Positions 28,510 through 38,042 of a stretch of DNA of 64,000 bases are shown here, in pieces. The DNA is from Cytophagaceae bacterium ABcell3 (GTDB lineage: Bacteria > Bacteroidota > Bacteroidia > Cytophagales > Cytophagaceae): assembly GCA_030913385.1 (NCBI GenBank), contig CP133159.1, forward strand, positions 124,001 through 188,000, in the 5' to 3' direction. The translations under genes and the position numbers were made by a program. Under the pieces are notes generated by a model. That model searched no databases. It worked only from the letters and a program-made list of their open reading frames with translations, and was not told the origin of the DNA. The stretch's first letter is position 1. Each line of letters begins with the position of its first letter.

Positions 28510-29175
28510 TTATTCTATACCGCGTAGTTTATATTCAATATTTTTTAAACGTATTCTTAATGTAGAGACCCATACTCCTAAAAGGGTAAAACCTATCACT
28601 GCAGGGTAAAATATCGCTCTCATTCTACTGTCCAGATCATAAGCGTTAAAACCAGGGTTACCTCCATTGCCAGGATGCAGAGAGTCTTGAAGCCTTGGCA
28701 GCACAAAAATCAGTGCGATCAAGGTAGGAAAAGCAAATATATTATAAACGGCACTTATACGCGCACGCTGCTGGTCATCGCTAAATGCGCCTCTAAGAAC
28801 AAAATATGCAAAGTATATCAACAAACCGATGGCGGCAGAATCCTGTTTGGGGTCTCGGCTCCAATAATCGCCCCAGGTATAGCGCGCCCAAATCATGCCG
28901 GTGACTATGCCCAAAATCCCAAATAAAACCCCTGTATTAGCAAACTCTACGGCCTTTACATCAAGTTCTGAACGGAACCCTAACAAGTATTTTATGGAGT
29001 AAATGACAGAAACAAAGAGTAAGATAACCATCCCAAACCACATAGGAACATGAAAATATAGATTCCTAATGGTTTCATTAAGGATATCCATCCTCGGTAC
29101 CTCAAAAAGTAAACCTGCTATAATTACATAAATTAAGAGCAGTACAGTCAATATTTTCCACCAATTCTTTTTCAT
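28510..29175 (-). CDS. ccmC: heme exporter/handling protein CcmC
   Basis: 221 aa, six helices. The tryptophan-rich WWD segment appears as ARYTWGDYWSRDPKQDSAAIG (about 97-117), flanked by histidines in LYFHVPMWFGM and DSLHPG. CcmC loads heme onto CcmE. Two bases separate it from the ccmD-like gene; ccmB lies 60 bp upstream. Confidence 0.9.
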   Translation of the reverse strand: MKKNWWKILTVLLLIYVIIAGLLFEVPRMDILNETIRNLYFHVPMWFGMVILLFVSVIYSIKYLLGFRSELDVKAVEFANTGVLFGILGIVTGMIWARYTWGDYWSRDPKQDSAAIGLLIYFAYFVLRGAFSDDQQRARISAVYNIFAFPTLIALIFVLPRLQDSLHPGNGGNPGFNAYDLDSRMRAIFYPAVIGFTLLGVWVSTLRIRLKNIEYKLRGIE

Positions 29176-29235
29176 GTTCTAAGATTAAGAAAATTCCTTA
29201 GAGTTAAACAGCGTATTTTTAACAAAAACCTTTCA

Positions 29236-29901
29236 TCAACTTTTCCAGATAAACGGGAACAACAAATACGAGACAGCCACTACCATTGCATTTATCGCTA
29301 CCAATATCATCAGGTCATTATATATAAGACTTCTTTCAAGGCCATCTATAGAGTTGCGCGAGCACCTTATCAATAAGACCAAAACGGGTATTATCACTGG
29401 AAAACTAAGAACAGCCATTAACATGCTTCCGTTCCCAGATTTAGATGCTATTCCTGAAATTAATGTCAATGTACCAGAAAAAGACATCGCCCCTAATAAA
29501 AGGACAAGCAAAAACATGCCCAAGTCTTCTACCGGATTGCCCAATACCAAAGAGTAAAACAAGTAAGCTGTAAAAGCTAGTATAATCATCAACAAGACAT
29601 TATATATTATCTTAGATAGAATGATTACCCTTGGGCTCGTCAAATTATAATAATATAAATTTCTCGCTTGTCGCTCTTGCATAAAGCTTTTCGTAATGGC
29701 ATTTACCGCTGTAAAAAGCATTATGATCCAAAGAAGTGCATTCCAGGTAAAAATAGACAAATCACCGGCCCGAACCCCAATGCTCAAATAGCATATAAAG
29801 ACCGTACTGCCTGCAAAAAGCAGCATTCCGTTTAGAGCGTAACGCTGTCTCCATTCGAGCATTATCTCTTTTTTTATCTGAGCTGAAATTTCTCTGACCA
29901 T
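29236..29901 (-). CDS. ccmB: heme exporter subunit CcmB
   Basis: 221 aa from the ATG at 29901; a TTG at 29913 would add four residues. Six hydrophobic helices after a basic amphipathic start (EISAQIKKEIMLEWRQRYALNG), which is the CcmB N-terminal pattern. It is the membrane partner of the ATPase CcmA. No ccmA is found next to it or anywhere in this window, so the ATPase must lie elsewhere. First gene of the ccm transcript. Confidence 0.88.
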   Translation of the reverse strand: MVREISAQIKKEIMLEWRQRYALNGMLLFAGSTVFICYLSIGVRAGDLSIFTWNALLWIIMLFTAVNAITKSFMQERQARNLYYYNLTSPRVIILSKIIYNVLLMIILAFTAYLFYSLVLGNPVEDLGMFLLVLLLGAMSFSGTLTLISGIASKSGNGSMLMAVLSFPVIIPVLVLLIRCSRNSIDGLERSLIYNDLMILVAINAMVVAVSYLLFPFIWKS

Positions 29902-30032
29902 AATCAAAAACAAATTTCAGATATTTTTACTGAACAACCTATGCAAAATGTCATTTTTAAACCTGACAAATGTAAACTTTTCTACATACCAAGGGTAATA
30001 TTTAATAGGAAGGCTAAAAGAGGAAATGAATT

Positions 30033-30713
30033 ATGAGAAGATATTTGTTGGTAGCAGGGTTGGTAGTATGCTTAATTAACAAGGGATTTGCCCAAGAAGA
30101 CAATGAACTGTTTCAAGATAACGACGAGGAAATAGAAGCGCTGGAAGAAGAAGACGTTGAAGAGCTTGAAGATGAAGAAATCGAAGAGCTAGACGAAGAG
30201 GAAAGGCAAGCGCTGGAAATACCAGAAAGACGAAACACTGTCAAATTCAATACATTAAGTCCATTTGTAAGTTCAATATCCGGGTTTTATGAAAGAGGGA
30301 TTACTACAAATATGAGTGCCCAGATTGGCCTATTTTATACAGGCTACTCACTCACCGGCTCTAGCTGGAGAGGATATGGTATAACGCCAGAATTCAGGTA
30401 CTATTTAACAAGCGAAGAAACATATAATGAAGGACTTTACGTAGCACCTTTCTTCAGATATCAGCAACTTGAAGTAACACGCCACATACAGGAAGCGAAC
30501 ATCAGCTCTTTGATGAACACCTTTGGCGGTGGTGTAGTTGGCGGATACCAGTTTAAAATTGCTGACAGGTTCGCTTTGGATGCTTTCTTAGGGCCGGCAA
30601 TCGATATTGGAACTTTCAGGTATGAAGAAGGCATGGAAAACGTGGAGTTTGATGGAGGGCCTTTCTCCGGCTTTAACTTAAGGGTTGGCCTATCAGTAGG
30701 ATACTCATTTTAG
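30033..30713 (+). CDS. outer-membrane beta-barrel protein with acidic N-terminal linker
   Basis: 226 aa. Signal peptide (cleavage after GFAQ, near residue 21), then about 45 residues of which more than half are Glu or Asp (about 22-68), then a barrel-like domain with alternating strands (SAQIGLFYTGYSL, YVAPFFRYQQLEV, FGGGVVGGYQF, LRVGLSVGYSF). The barrel resembles the DUF3575-like family. The acidic segment would lie in the periplasm and may bind cations or a basic partner; that is inference. Divergent from ccmB. Confidence 0.75.
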   Translation: MRRYLLVAGLVVCLINKGFAQEDNELFQDNDEEIEALEEEDVEELEDEEIEELDEEERQALEIPERRNTVKFNTLSPFVSSISGFYERGITTNMSAQIGLFYTGYSLTGSSWRGYGITPEFRYYLTSEETYNEGLYVAPFFRYQQLEVTRHIQEANISSLMNTFGGGVVGGYQFKIADRFALDAFLGPAIDIGTFRYEEGMENVEFDGGPFSGFNLRVGLSVGYSF

Positions 30714-30749
30714 AAAAACTGAGTTTAGGGCTTTTCTTGAATAAAAAAC

Positions 30750-30812
30750 GCAATAGGGTTTGTTCACACAGCTATGCAATAGGAACTGCTATTGCACGAC
30801 AAGCCCTATTGC
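30750..30812. repeat. nested inverted repeat (cruciform-like) before pheS
   Basis: An outer 14-base arm GCAATAGGGTTTGT (30750-30763) pairs with ACAAGCCCTATTGC (30799-30812), one G-T wobble. Inside it GCAATAG (30776-30782) pairs with CTATTGC (30789-30795). The heptamer GCAATAG thus occurs four times, twice in each orientation. It may end the upstream transcript or act in the pheS leader; there is no long U-tract. Confidence 0.6.
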
Positions 30813-30989
30813 TTATTACAGAATTGAACCTCACCTGCCTCCTTGCAATATTAATGCTGCTTAGAAAATTTCATCAAACAAAGCAAATCATGCATTTAGC
30901 GCAGTGGCCTAATTTTGCAATTTCCAGTACTTTTAAGCCTGTTTCTGAAAATAATCCTGTAAATTTGTCGGGCTAATTCATGAAAAGTT

Positions 30990-32015
30990 ATGCTTGATAA
31001 AATTTCTCAGTTGCAAAAAGAGGCTGAAGCTTTTGATATTAAAGATGAAAAATCACTCGAAGCGTTCCGTTTGGCCTTTATTAGTAAAAAGGGTAAACTA
31101 ACTTCTTTGTTTGATGAATTAAAGAGCGTTCCCCGCGAGCAAAAAAAGGAAGTTGGCATGAGCTTAAACAAGCTTAAAGTTTATGCTAAAGAGAAGTTTG
31201 ACACTGCCACCCAAGAGGTCCAGTCAAAGCAAGGGGATAAAGGCGAAAAAAGTGACCAAGACCTCACCTTGCCTTCCATTCCACATGCCTTAGGGTCACG
31301 CCACCCGCTCACCATTGTGAAGGAAAGAATTGTCGAAATATTTGCGCGCATGGGATTCAACCTTTCTGAAGGGCCCGAGATCGAAGATGACTGGCACAAC
31401 TTTACAGCCCTTAACTTTCCTGAAAACCATCCTGCCAGAGAAATGCAGGACACCTTCTTTATAGAAAGAAAACCAGATATTACTTTAAGGACACATACGT
31501 CTTCTGTTCAGGTTAGGGTAATGGAAAACCAAAAACCTCCTATCAGGACATTGTCCCCGGGCAGGGTATTTAGAAACGAAGCTATTTCTGCCCGTGCCCA
31601 TTGTGTGTTCCATCAAATAGAAGGTTTATATATTGATGAAAAAGTGAGCTTTGCTGACCTTAAGCAAACACTTTATTACTTTGTAAAAGAAATGTTCGGA
31701 AAGGATATTAAAGTCAGGTTCAGGCCTTCTTTCTTCCCTTTCACGGAACCGAGCGCTGAAATGGACATTACTTGCCTGATTTGCAAAGGCAAAGGGTGCA
31801 ACATATGCAAGCAGTCTGGATGGGTGGAAATAGGAGGTGCAGGTATGGTAGACCCTAATGTGTTGCAAAACTGCGGTATAGACCCTGAAAAATACAGTGG
31901 CTTTGCTTTCGGTATGGGCATAGAAAGGATTACCATGCTAAAATACCAAATAAAGGACTTAAGGCTATTTACAGAGAATGACGTAAGGTTCTTGAGGCAG
32001 TTTACGCATTTATAA
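30990..32015 (+). CDS. pheS: phenylalanine-tRNA ligase alpha subunit
   Basis: 341 aa, normal length. Charges tRNA-Phe as the alpha2-beta2 enzyme. N-terminal coiled coil (1-85), class II motif 2 around [24 protein letters not shown], motif 3 [16 protein letters not shown], plus the Phe-site stretch [14 protein letters not shown] small cysteine cluster [16 protein letters not shown] (about 256-271) is present, as in many Bacteroidota PheS, and could bind zinc. pheT is not adjacent. Confidence 0.96.
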   Translation: MLDKISQLQKEAEAFDIKDEKSLEAFRLAFISKKGKLTSLFDELKSVPREQKKEVGMSLNKLKVYAKEKFDTATQEVQSKQGDKGEKSDQDLTLPSIPHALGSRHPLTIVKERIVEIFARMGFNLSEGPEIEDDWHNFTALNFPENHPAREMQDTFFIERKPDITLRTHTSSVQVRVMENQKPPIRTLSPGRVFRNEAISARAHCVFHQIEGLYIDEKVSFADLKQTLYYFVKEMFGKDIKVRFRPSFFPFTEPSAEMDITCLICKGKGCNICKQSGWVEIGGAGMVDPNVLQNCGIDPEKYSGFAFGMGIERITMLKYQIKDLRLFTENDVRFLRQFTHL

Positions 32016-32041
32016 GGCCTGACTGTGTTGTCTAATAAACT

Positions 32042-32075
32042 TGTGCCCTATAGCAATTTGATACTATAGGGCACA
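32042..32075. terminator. hairpin between convergent pheS and TPR-like gene
   Basis: A perfect 12-bp stem, TGTGCCCTATAG (32042-32053) with CTATAGGGCACA (32064-32075), has a 10-base loop. It sits between convergent genes and could stop both transcripts, though neither side has a proper U-run. Confidence 0.6.
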
Positions 32076-32109
32076 GGTTCAGATAGGACTCATACTCTTT
32101 TCAAGTACT

Positions 32110-32985
32110 TTACATTTTTATTTCCTCAAACAAACGGTTGTTCAGCAACTTCTGCTTAAACTTCTTTTTGTTAAATTTCTTATTGGATGACCCAATATTA
32201 AAGCTCCTCCCTTCAAAAATAAAAGTTGCGAGTTTAGCTTTAGAGTTGTCATCACCAACTTTGGTTCTTTTCACCTTCACTTGGCGAATGGCATCTTTCA
32301 GTTTGTCTTCAAACGCCGCAAAACCATAATGCTCCTCGATCATGGGAATAATGTCTTCAATAAGTCCTGCATAAAAATCAACATTAGTAAAGCTTGCAGC
32401 ATCTGGCTTTCTGAAGAAAACATCATTGTCTAAGATTTTTTCCAACATTGTAAAGAGCGCTTCTTTTTCATCCCCCTTTAGCTTCCATAACTCTGCTTTG
32501 TAATAAGTGATCAGAACAGCCCTTTTCTCAAAAGATGTAGCGCTAAAGGTTTGATAGGGAAACTCGTGCTCTGCTAGTTCAATATATTCAAAACTTTCTT
32601 CGAGTTCACCTTCCTCTTTAAGCAACTGCGACATTCTTAAGCAAGCATTGTGTTTGTAGTTGGCATAAGGAGCCATTATACTGTTTCCTTCATCCAAATC
32701 ATTCAATTCGGAGTCCAAGATTTTTCGGTACCACGCTTTGGCTTTTTCAATATTACCAATCTGAGCGTAAACTACTGGAATATTGTTAAAGCTTCTTCCA
32801 TAACAATTAGAAGTATCAGGGTATTCCCGAACAACTTTCTTCCATACATACAATGCACTATCAAACTTCTCATGCTGAACAAAGTCAACCCCTTTATTCA
32901 ATAAATCACACTCCCACTCCTGAGCTTGAGCCATTTGAACGGACAAAAAGGACAAGAAGATTAATTGCAGAACTTTATATTTCAT
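32110..32985 (-). CDS. secreted TPR-like hypothetical protein
   Basis: 291 aa from the ATG at 32985, which places a signal peptide (VLQLIFLSFLSVQMAQAQ) at the start; the frame is open 11 codons further. Helix pairs with TPR-like character follow (GVDFVQHEKFDSALYVWKKVVREYPD, IPVVYAQIGNIEKAKAWYRKIL, LRMSQLLKEEGELEESFEYIELAE). The C-terminus is basic. No specific function is evident. It is the first of a run of minus-strand accessory genes. Confidence 0.7.
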   Translation of the reverse strand: MKYKVLQLIFLSFLSVQMAQAQEWECDLLNKGVDFVQHEKFDSALYVWKKVVREYPDTSNCYGRSFNNIPVVYAQIGNIEKAKAWYRKILDSELNDLDEGNSIMAPYANYKHNACLRMSQLLKEEGELEESFEYIELAEHEFPYQTFSATSFEKRAVLITYYKAELWKLKGDEKEALFTMLEKILDNDVFFRKPDAASFTNVDFYAGLIEDIIPMIEEHYGFAAFEDKLKDAIRQVKVKRTKVGDDNSKAKLATFIFEGRSFNIGSSNKKFNKKKFKQKLLNNRLFEEIKM

Positions 32986-33048
32986 CTCAATGCTGGTTAG
33001 TAAGTCATTACATGGCAATATAAGGTAAAAATTTAATTCACACCTTCT

Positions 33049-33327
33049 TTAGGTAGGCAATCGTGCTCTTTTGTTTAACGCATCCACCGTAATAATTCTA
33101 TAAGTAAATGAGTTAACCGTAATTCTCAAACTTCTTTCGTAGTTGGTGATATAAATGTTTTTCCCTCTTTTCTGAAACTGCGACTCATCTGTTGCACCAA
33201 GCACGTCGAGTATCATCTTTTCAATCTCGTCTTTTGACAAACTGGTACTCAATTTTTTACTGATCCTTCCGTACACAAGTTTAGTGTAGCAAATATTGAT
33301 CAAAACCTCTTTTTTATAATTTTTCAT
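33049..33327 (-). CDS. DUF3781-family small protein
   Basis: 92 aa. The stretch INICYTKLVYGRISKKLSTSLSKDEIEKMI, the ATDESQFQKRGKNIYITN segment and RITVNSFTYRIITVDALNK fit my memory of DUF3781, a family of small soluble proteins of unknown function present in Firmicutes and Bacteroidota. No catalytic motif is visible. It sits between the TPR-like gene and the SUFU-like gene on the same strand. Confidence 0.65.
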   Translation of the reverse strand: MKNYKKEVLINICYTKLVYGRISKKLSTSLSKDEIEKMILDVLGATDESQFQKRGKNIYITNYERSLRITVNSFTYRIITVDALNKRARLPT

Positions 33328-33359
33328 TTTAGCCCTACAGGGAACTATTAGTGAAATAT

Positions 33360-34025
33360 TTATACCACAGGCTGCCTTTCTAGGTCACTGTATGGGTAGT
33401 GTCCAGCCTGCTTTAGGAGATCGATTAGTTGTTCACTACCGTTTCCCCTTGCAAAGTCCATTTCACTTTTAAAAATCTGTAAGCACAACAGTAAATGATG
33501 CTGTCTATCACCAACTTTAAATTTCTTACTGCCGGGTTCATACAAGTCAAACAACAAACAAGTGTTCTCTTTCCCGTCTCCGTTTGGCAACTCACATGTG
33601 TCATACGGGTTTAATACTGCCTCCCTGGAATAAAACCCAATGGCAGTAAATAAACCACATATTTTTCTTTCAATAATATTAAATGCTCCTTTAGAATCTT
33701 CGTTATTATCGTATTCGTGTTTGGTAAATGCAACAAGCTCATAAGTGCCCAGTCGATTTGGAAGAGGGCCTGTTCCATCCGGCTCTAAAAGCTCCATAGT
33801 TGCAAAACCAGTCCCTTTTATATGGTTTAGGAAATAATACATATCAACTGCACCACCAACTGAAAACGGAATTAGTGCATGCCCAACTAAATTGTGCATG
33901 CGCCCAAGTACATTTTCAAGTCCTTTTGATTTTAGGTCATAACCTTGTTCATACTCTTCCTCAGTAAAGTCTTGTGGGGCTTGCTTCTGGCTTTTACTAA
34001 ACAGTTTCTTAAAAAAATTTATCAT
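33360..34025 (-). CDS. SUFU-like (suppressor of fused) domain protein
   Basis: 221 aa, soluble. The ordered features GTGFATMELLEPDGTG, LGTYELVAFTKHEY, FNIIERKICGLFTAIGFYSREAVLNPYDTCELP and CLLFDLYEPGSKKFKVGDRQHHLLLCLQIFKSEMDFA resemble bacterial SUFU-domain proteins. This family is known in bacteria mainly as immunity proteins in polymorphic toxin loci. No toxin gene is adjacent, so it would be an orphan. The family call is by pattern memory. Confidence 0.6.
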   Translation of the reverse strand: MINFFKKLFSKSQKQAPQDFTEEEYEQGYDLKSKGLENVLGRMHNLVGHALIPFSVGGAVDMYYFLNHIKGTGFATMELLEPDGTGPLPNRLGTYELVAFTKHEYDNNEDSKGAFNIIERKICGLFTAIGFYSREAVLNPYDTCELPNGDGKENTCLLFDLYEPGSKKFKVGDRQHHLLLCLQIFKSEMDFARGNGSEQLIDLLKQAGHYPYSDLERQPVV

Positions 34026-34071
34026 AGCAAATTACATTTAAAAAAATCGCCTCAATGTGCTTAGCCATTGA

Positions 34072-35775
34072 TCATTTAACCTCAATAAAAGTACCAGGAT
34101 AAGGTGCCGGTGTTGGGAAAAAGTCGGAAGGGGAGGTAACTGTTTCCATTGTTGCTGACTTTTTATCCAAACGGTAATGACTTATGGTTCCCTCTTTAAT
34201 ATTATGTGCATCCGAAGTGGTAATAATAAAACATTCGGTCTTTTCAACTATTTCTATAGGATAAGCTATTTCTTCAGGGTCTTTTATATATTCTAAAAGT
34301 TTGGCTTTTAGAAACTTTATGGTCTCGGCGTCTTCTTTTGTAGGAAAATAAAGCTTAGATAAGTTTTGCCCTATCGTCTGGGTAACCAAATTCACCACAA
34401 AATCATATTGATAACCATCCTTTTCACTATGCCTTAATGGGACGAATTTAACCAACCTTTTAAATTTGACTTTTACCTCGTCTTTGCTGGATTCTGATTT
34501 TATGATATAGTCGTCTACGTTAATTCCGGAAATAACCTCCTTCAAGATACCCAAAGCCATATCTGTTAAAGGCTTGCTGTATTCAGGTTTAATAGGGAAA
34601 AAGCCATTCATTCTTGCATACTGCTCCTTTAAGGAAATATCCTCACGATTATTGACGGGTAAATTGTAAGACTCATAATCAAAAATGACTTCATGAGTCT
34701 TTTTGTCAATAAAATATCTTTTGACCGATTCTTCTGAAATACTGACGATAAAGAAATAATCATCATTTTCTGAAACGGTGTGTTCCATTTTGGGTCCCAA
34801 AGGAAGAGGTATAATATCTTGTACTGAATGTATAAGATCAAAATCCGCTTTGGTCGGCGTGTAAAAAGCTACATCAGATGAGTCAAAAGGAAATATTTCT
34901 TTAGTGATAATATTGACAGCAAGATCATAAACCCTTTTTTCATTCCTGTTTTTGAACCTAACATTGCGCCTATATTTTACAATGATATCTTTATAATTAC
35001 CCAAGATTACAATGTCAAAGTCTTTCGGGTCTATTTTCAAGTGTGGCTGTTTAACAGCTAAGATAGATGAGGCGATTTTCACTAATTCCCCAACATGGCC
35101 CGACATCTCACCTTCCTCATTTAGAATAATGTATAGGTCTTTATTGTAATAATGTTTAAATGTGCGCTGGGTAAGATAATAAAAAGGGTTTGTTCCTTTA
35201 AACCTTAAGGTTTTTCCGCTTTTTTTACTAATTAATGTTTTTTCCAAATAGGGCTTTTCCTCTTCGTTATTGAGAAAGCCTTTATCAATATGTGGAACAT
35301 CGTTAAAACAAGAAATCAAATAGTACTCCTCATTCTCCGCAATACTATACTCTATATCTGCCTGTATCTCTTCAGGCAAAAAGTTCTTTTCCTTTAATTC
35401 AGCAATAACTTCTTCTTCCTCCGTAGATGCCAGCCATAGCCCTGTTTCTGAATCATCTAAAGGGTTTATTTCCTTGGTATGTAAGTTTACGGTGATATCA
35501 TATGTGGTGCTTTTTATAGGGTTAGATATATAGCGCACACCCCTTCGGAAAAAACCTTTGGTAACTCCATAAGTGTCTTTCCAAACGCTGATATAAAAAT
35601 CACTATAATCTATAGCTATTTCCGGATACTTTTCTTCTAAAATATCCTGAGCCATAACAATCAGCTCCTCTCTGCTTCTCGTATCTAGGTTTTCCATATT
35701 AAGATGGTTTTCTTGGGCATCTAAACAAAATATGTTAAAAATTAAAAGAAATAGTACCCTATAGCATTGGATCAT
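34072..35775 (-). CDS. secreted protein with three internal repeats, unknown function
   Basis: 567 aa from the ATG at 35775, which directly precedes a signal peptide (VLFLLIFNIFCLDAQ); a weaker start lies 21 bp upstream. Three repeats of about 170-180 residues each carry a core of the form Y-D-(I/L/F)-x-V-N-(L/I)-x-T-(K/Q), at TYDITVNLHTKEI, VYDLAVNIITKEI and QYDFVVNLVTQTI. Each core is preceded by a basic strand (GFFRRGVRYI, VKYRRNVRF, VKFKRLVKF). I do not recognise the family. It is followed by the SUFU-like gene at 46 bp. Confidence 0.7.
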   Translation of the reverse strand: MIQCYRVLFLLIFNIFCLDAQENHLNMENLDTRSREELIVMAQDILEEKYPEIAIDYSDFYISVWKDTYGVTKGFFRRGVRYISNPIKSTTYDITVNLHTKEINPLDDSETGLWLASTEEEEVIAELKEKNFLPEEIQADIEYSIAENEEYYLISCFNDVPHIDKGFLNNEEEKPYLEKTLISKKSGKTLRFKGTNPFYYLTQRTFKHYYNKDLYIILNEEGEMSGHVGELVKIASSILAVKQPHLKIDPKDFDIVILGNYKDIIVKYRRNVRFKNRNEKRVYDLAVNIITKEIFPFDSSDVAFYTPTKADFDLIHSVQDIIPLPLGPKMEHTVSENDDYFFIVSISEESVKRYFIDKKTHEVIFDYESYNLPVNNREDISLKEQYARMNGFFPIKPEYSKPLTDMALGILKEVISGINVDDYIIKSESSKDEVKVKFKRLVKFVPLRHSEKDGYQYDFVVNLVTQTIGQNLSKLYFPTKEDAETIKFLKAKLLEYIKDPEEIAYPIEIVEKTECFIITTSDAHNIKEGTISHYRLDKKSATMETVTSPSDFFPTPAPYPGTFIEVK

Positions 35776-35804
35776 TTTATAAAAATTGCAAAACATAAGA
35801 TACG

Positions 35805-36260
35805 CTATAATAAGCGAAACTGCTTAAAATGGTGTGAGAAATGTTTGTTATGAAACCTTGTCCACTCCTCTCTGTCCAGTTCACCCATTGCTAGGTTTAC
35901 AGGTTTTGCGTCTGGATTGTTCAAAAAGTATAGTTCAAATTCATCTAACGCTAAATATAGCTTTTTTAAAGCGGCACCAAGATCTGAGCAAACCAGCTTA
36001 GGCAATGTATCTCCAAGCATAGGAGCTTTAAAACCCATAGGAAGCTCATTGTCTGTGTATATTACAGCACGTTTTATTTGCTCCGCTTTTTCTTTAGGAA
36101 AATATAACTTCTGATCTAGCGCACCATTAGAAGACATCACGGCAAATGCTAGATGCTCTACCATGTGCTGAGCGGTCATACGCCCCCACACAGGATCACT
36201 GTCTGACTTTAACCCCTTCAGTTTATGCACTAGTCCCTGTCGGTTTTGAATATCTATCAT
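35805..36260 (-). CDS. DUF1569/DinB-like putative metal-binding protein
   Basis: 151 aa. A four-helix DinB-like pattern with histidines spaced as in DUF1569: WGRMTAQHMVEHLAFAVM (about 25-42) near the N-terminus and REEWTRFHNKHFSHHFKQF at the C-terminus. In this superfamily such His residues hold a metal ion for thiol-dependent transferase or hydrolase chemistry; substrate unknown. It precedes the triple-repeat gene by about 30 bp on the same strand. Confidence 0.7.
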   Translation of the reverse strand: MIDIQNRQGLVHKLKGLKSDSDPVWGRMTAQHMVEHLAFAVMSSNGALDQKLYFPKEKAEQIKRAVIYTDNELPMGFKAPMLGDTLPKLVCSDLGAALKKLYLALDEFELYFLNNPDAKPVNLAMGELDREEWTRFHNKHFSHHFKQFRLL

Positions 36261-36376
36261 AAAAATTTATTAAAAAAAATACACAGGTAATCCCGTATCT
36301 CCGACATCCAAGATGAACAAACATAAAATTTCATCCAATTTTTTTTCATAAAAAATTAAAACAGACAACGGCCTCT

Positions 36377-37330
36377 TCAAAGCCATTTTTGAACCTGCTC
36401 TTCAGTTAAATTCCCACCACATATCACACTGCAAACATTCTTTTTACTAAATAAAGTAGGGTTTTCTAATATGGCAGCTATTCCAACTGCAGCCGATGGC
36501 TCTGCTCTCAATCCTTCATACCTATTCAATACCCTAATTCCCTCAACAATACTCTCGTCGCTAACCAATATACCTTCGTCAATCAAACCTCTCATATCCT
36601 CAACAACTTCAGGAATAGGCAACCGAACGGCAATACCATCTGCAATTGTATCTGCACCTAACAAGTTAACCACCTCACCTTTCTTCCAAGATTCAATCAT
36701 CGCTGGCGCTCCCCTAGCCTGAACCACAATTATTTTTGTTTCTGGAGAATAATGTTTGAAAACTTTCGCTATTCCTGTTGCTAGTGCGCCATTCCCAAGC
36801 GCAATCAGCAAGTACTCTATTTTACTTGGCAGATTCAGCAGTTCTAGCCCAATAGTCCCAGCGCCTTCTACAGTCTCAATATTAAGGCTATCTTCCACAA
36901 AACCAATATTATATTTTCCTGCAAAAGCCTTAGCTTCTGACTTGGCCTCATCAAAATCATTTCCATATAAAATGACCTTAGCCCCTAAAGATTGCATTTT
37001 TTTTACCTTTAGACTATTGGCATTTATACTTGCAAATACTGTTACCTTAACGCCCTTTTTTTTGCATGAGTAAGCTAGGGCTTGGCCGAAATTACCGGCA
37101 CTTGCGCAAACCAATTCTGAATTATAGCCCAAACCTGAAACCAACAGCTCTGCTCCCCTGCCTTTGAAAGAACCAATAGGGTTTTGGGTCTCGTCTTTTA
37201 AATACATTTTACACTGTAAAAGATCAGAAAGTGACCCAGAAAGAAACTGTGGAGAATTTAAAAACGCCTTGTCGATTTCACTGACGGCATATTTTATTCT
37301 GGATAACAAGATCCTGTCTGTCGTTTTCAT
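36377..37330 (-). CDS. PLP-dependent threonine/serine dehydratase-like enzyme
   Basis: 317 aa, fold-type II PLP enzyme. The Schiff-base lysine lies in QNPIGSFKGRGA (about 51-62), the substrate loop in CASAGNFGQALAYS (about 75-88), and the phosphate loop in ALGNGALATG (about 177-186). The length fits a catabolic threonine or serine dehydratase without a C-terminal ACT domain; threonine synthase-like or other ammonia-lyase activity is possible. No partner genes in the same pathway are close. Confidence 0.88.
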   Translation of the reverse strand: MKTTDRILLSRIKYAVSEIDKAFLNSPQFLSGSLSDLLQCKMYLKDETQNPIGSFKGRGAELLVSGLGYNSELVCASAGNFGQALAYSCKKKGVKVTVFASINANSLKVKKMQSLGAKVILYGNDFDEAKSEAKAFAGKYNIGFVEDSLNIETVEGAGTIGLELLNLPSKIEYLLIALGNGALATGIAKVFKHYSPETKIIVVQARGAPAMIESWKKGEVVNLLGADTIADGIAVRLPIPEVVEDMRGLIDEGILVSDESIVEGIRVLNRYEGLRAEPSAAVGIAAILENPTLFSKKNVCSVICGGNLTEEQVQKWL

Positions 37331-37361
37331 ATTTTACCTCAAACAAGCACTTGCAAAGAAA

Positions 37362-38042
37362 TTACTTTATCCTCGATATCTTAATGCCTACTATGCAATC
37401 TAATATCCATTCAGGAATATCTGCTGTATCTGTCTCAATCGCACTATACATCAACAACTCCTCTTTGCTTGCAAAAAACAACTTTTCAATTCCTACACTT
37501 TCTACTTTTAAGTTATATGGCTCAAGCAAATCATTAATGTCGGCGGCAAGTTTAGATTGAGTCAAGAACGCTGACGTTTCTTGGTAGTTTTTAACAGCTT
37601 CTACCGTTGGGAACTCCTCTTTATACGCTTTGGTCACTTCGATCGCGAGGTCTCCTGTTTGAACTAAACGCCCGACCAAAAAACTACTCAAAGAGTCAAG
37701 GTTATAGTCAGAGGCTGCTACAGGAAGAATAAGTTTTAGCTCTTCGAGCCGTTGCCTATGGGTGGTGTTAGATTTAGCATAGGGGATATTCAGGAATAGG
37801 CTTACATGTCCATTTTCTTTATACTCTTTGAAAACAGGTCGGAAATCTGAGGTGTCACTTTTGTTCAGGACAAAATATTCTGTCGCTCTTTCCAAATAGC
37901 TAGAACCCGCAACTTCTCCTTCGACCTTCCTACTGCCCACATTAACATTATCGGAATGTTGCCTTTCTACACTTTCTTTCAGATCTCCGTTACAGCTAAA
38001 AAGTCCAAAAGCTATTAGCCAAACCCCTAAGATTCTTTTCAT
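37362..38042 (-). CDS. lipoprotein of unknown function
   Basis: 226 aa from the ATG at 38042. Lipoprotein signal MKRILGVWLIAFGLFSC with lipobox LFSC (Cys about 17). The mature part is charged and mostly helical with no domain I recognise. An in-frame upstream start at 38132 would bury the lipobox and is rejected. It is 31 bp upstream of the dehydratase gene on the same strand. Confidence 0.7.
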   Translation of the reverse strand: MKRILGVWLIAFGLFSCNGDLKESVERQHSDNVNVGSRKVEGEVAGSSYLERATEYFVLNKSDTSDFRPVFKEYKENGHVSLFLNIPYAKSNTTHRQRLEELKLILPVAASDYNLDSLSSFLVGRLVQTGDLAIEVTKAYKEEFPTVEAVKNYQETSAFLTQSKLAADINDLLEPYNLKVESVGIEKLFFASKEELLMYSAIETDTADIPEWILDCIVGIKISRIK

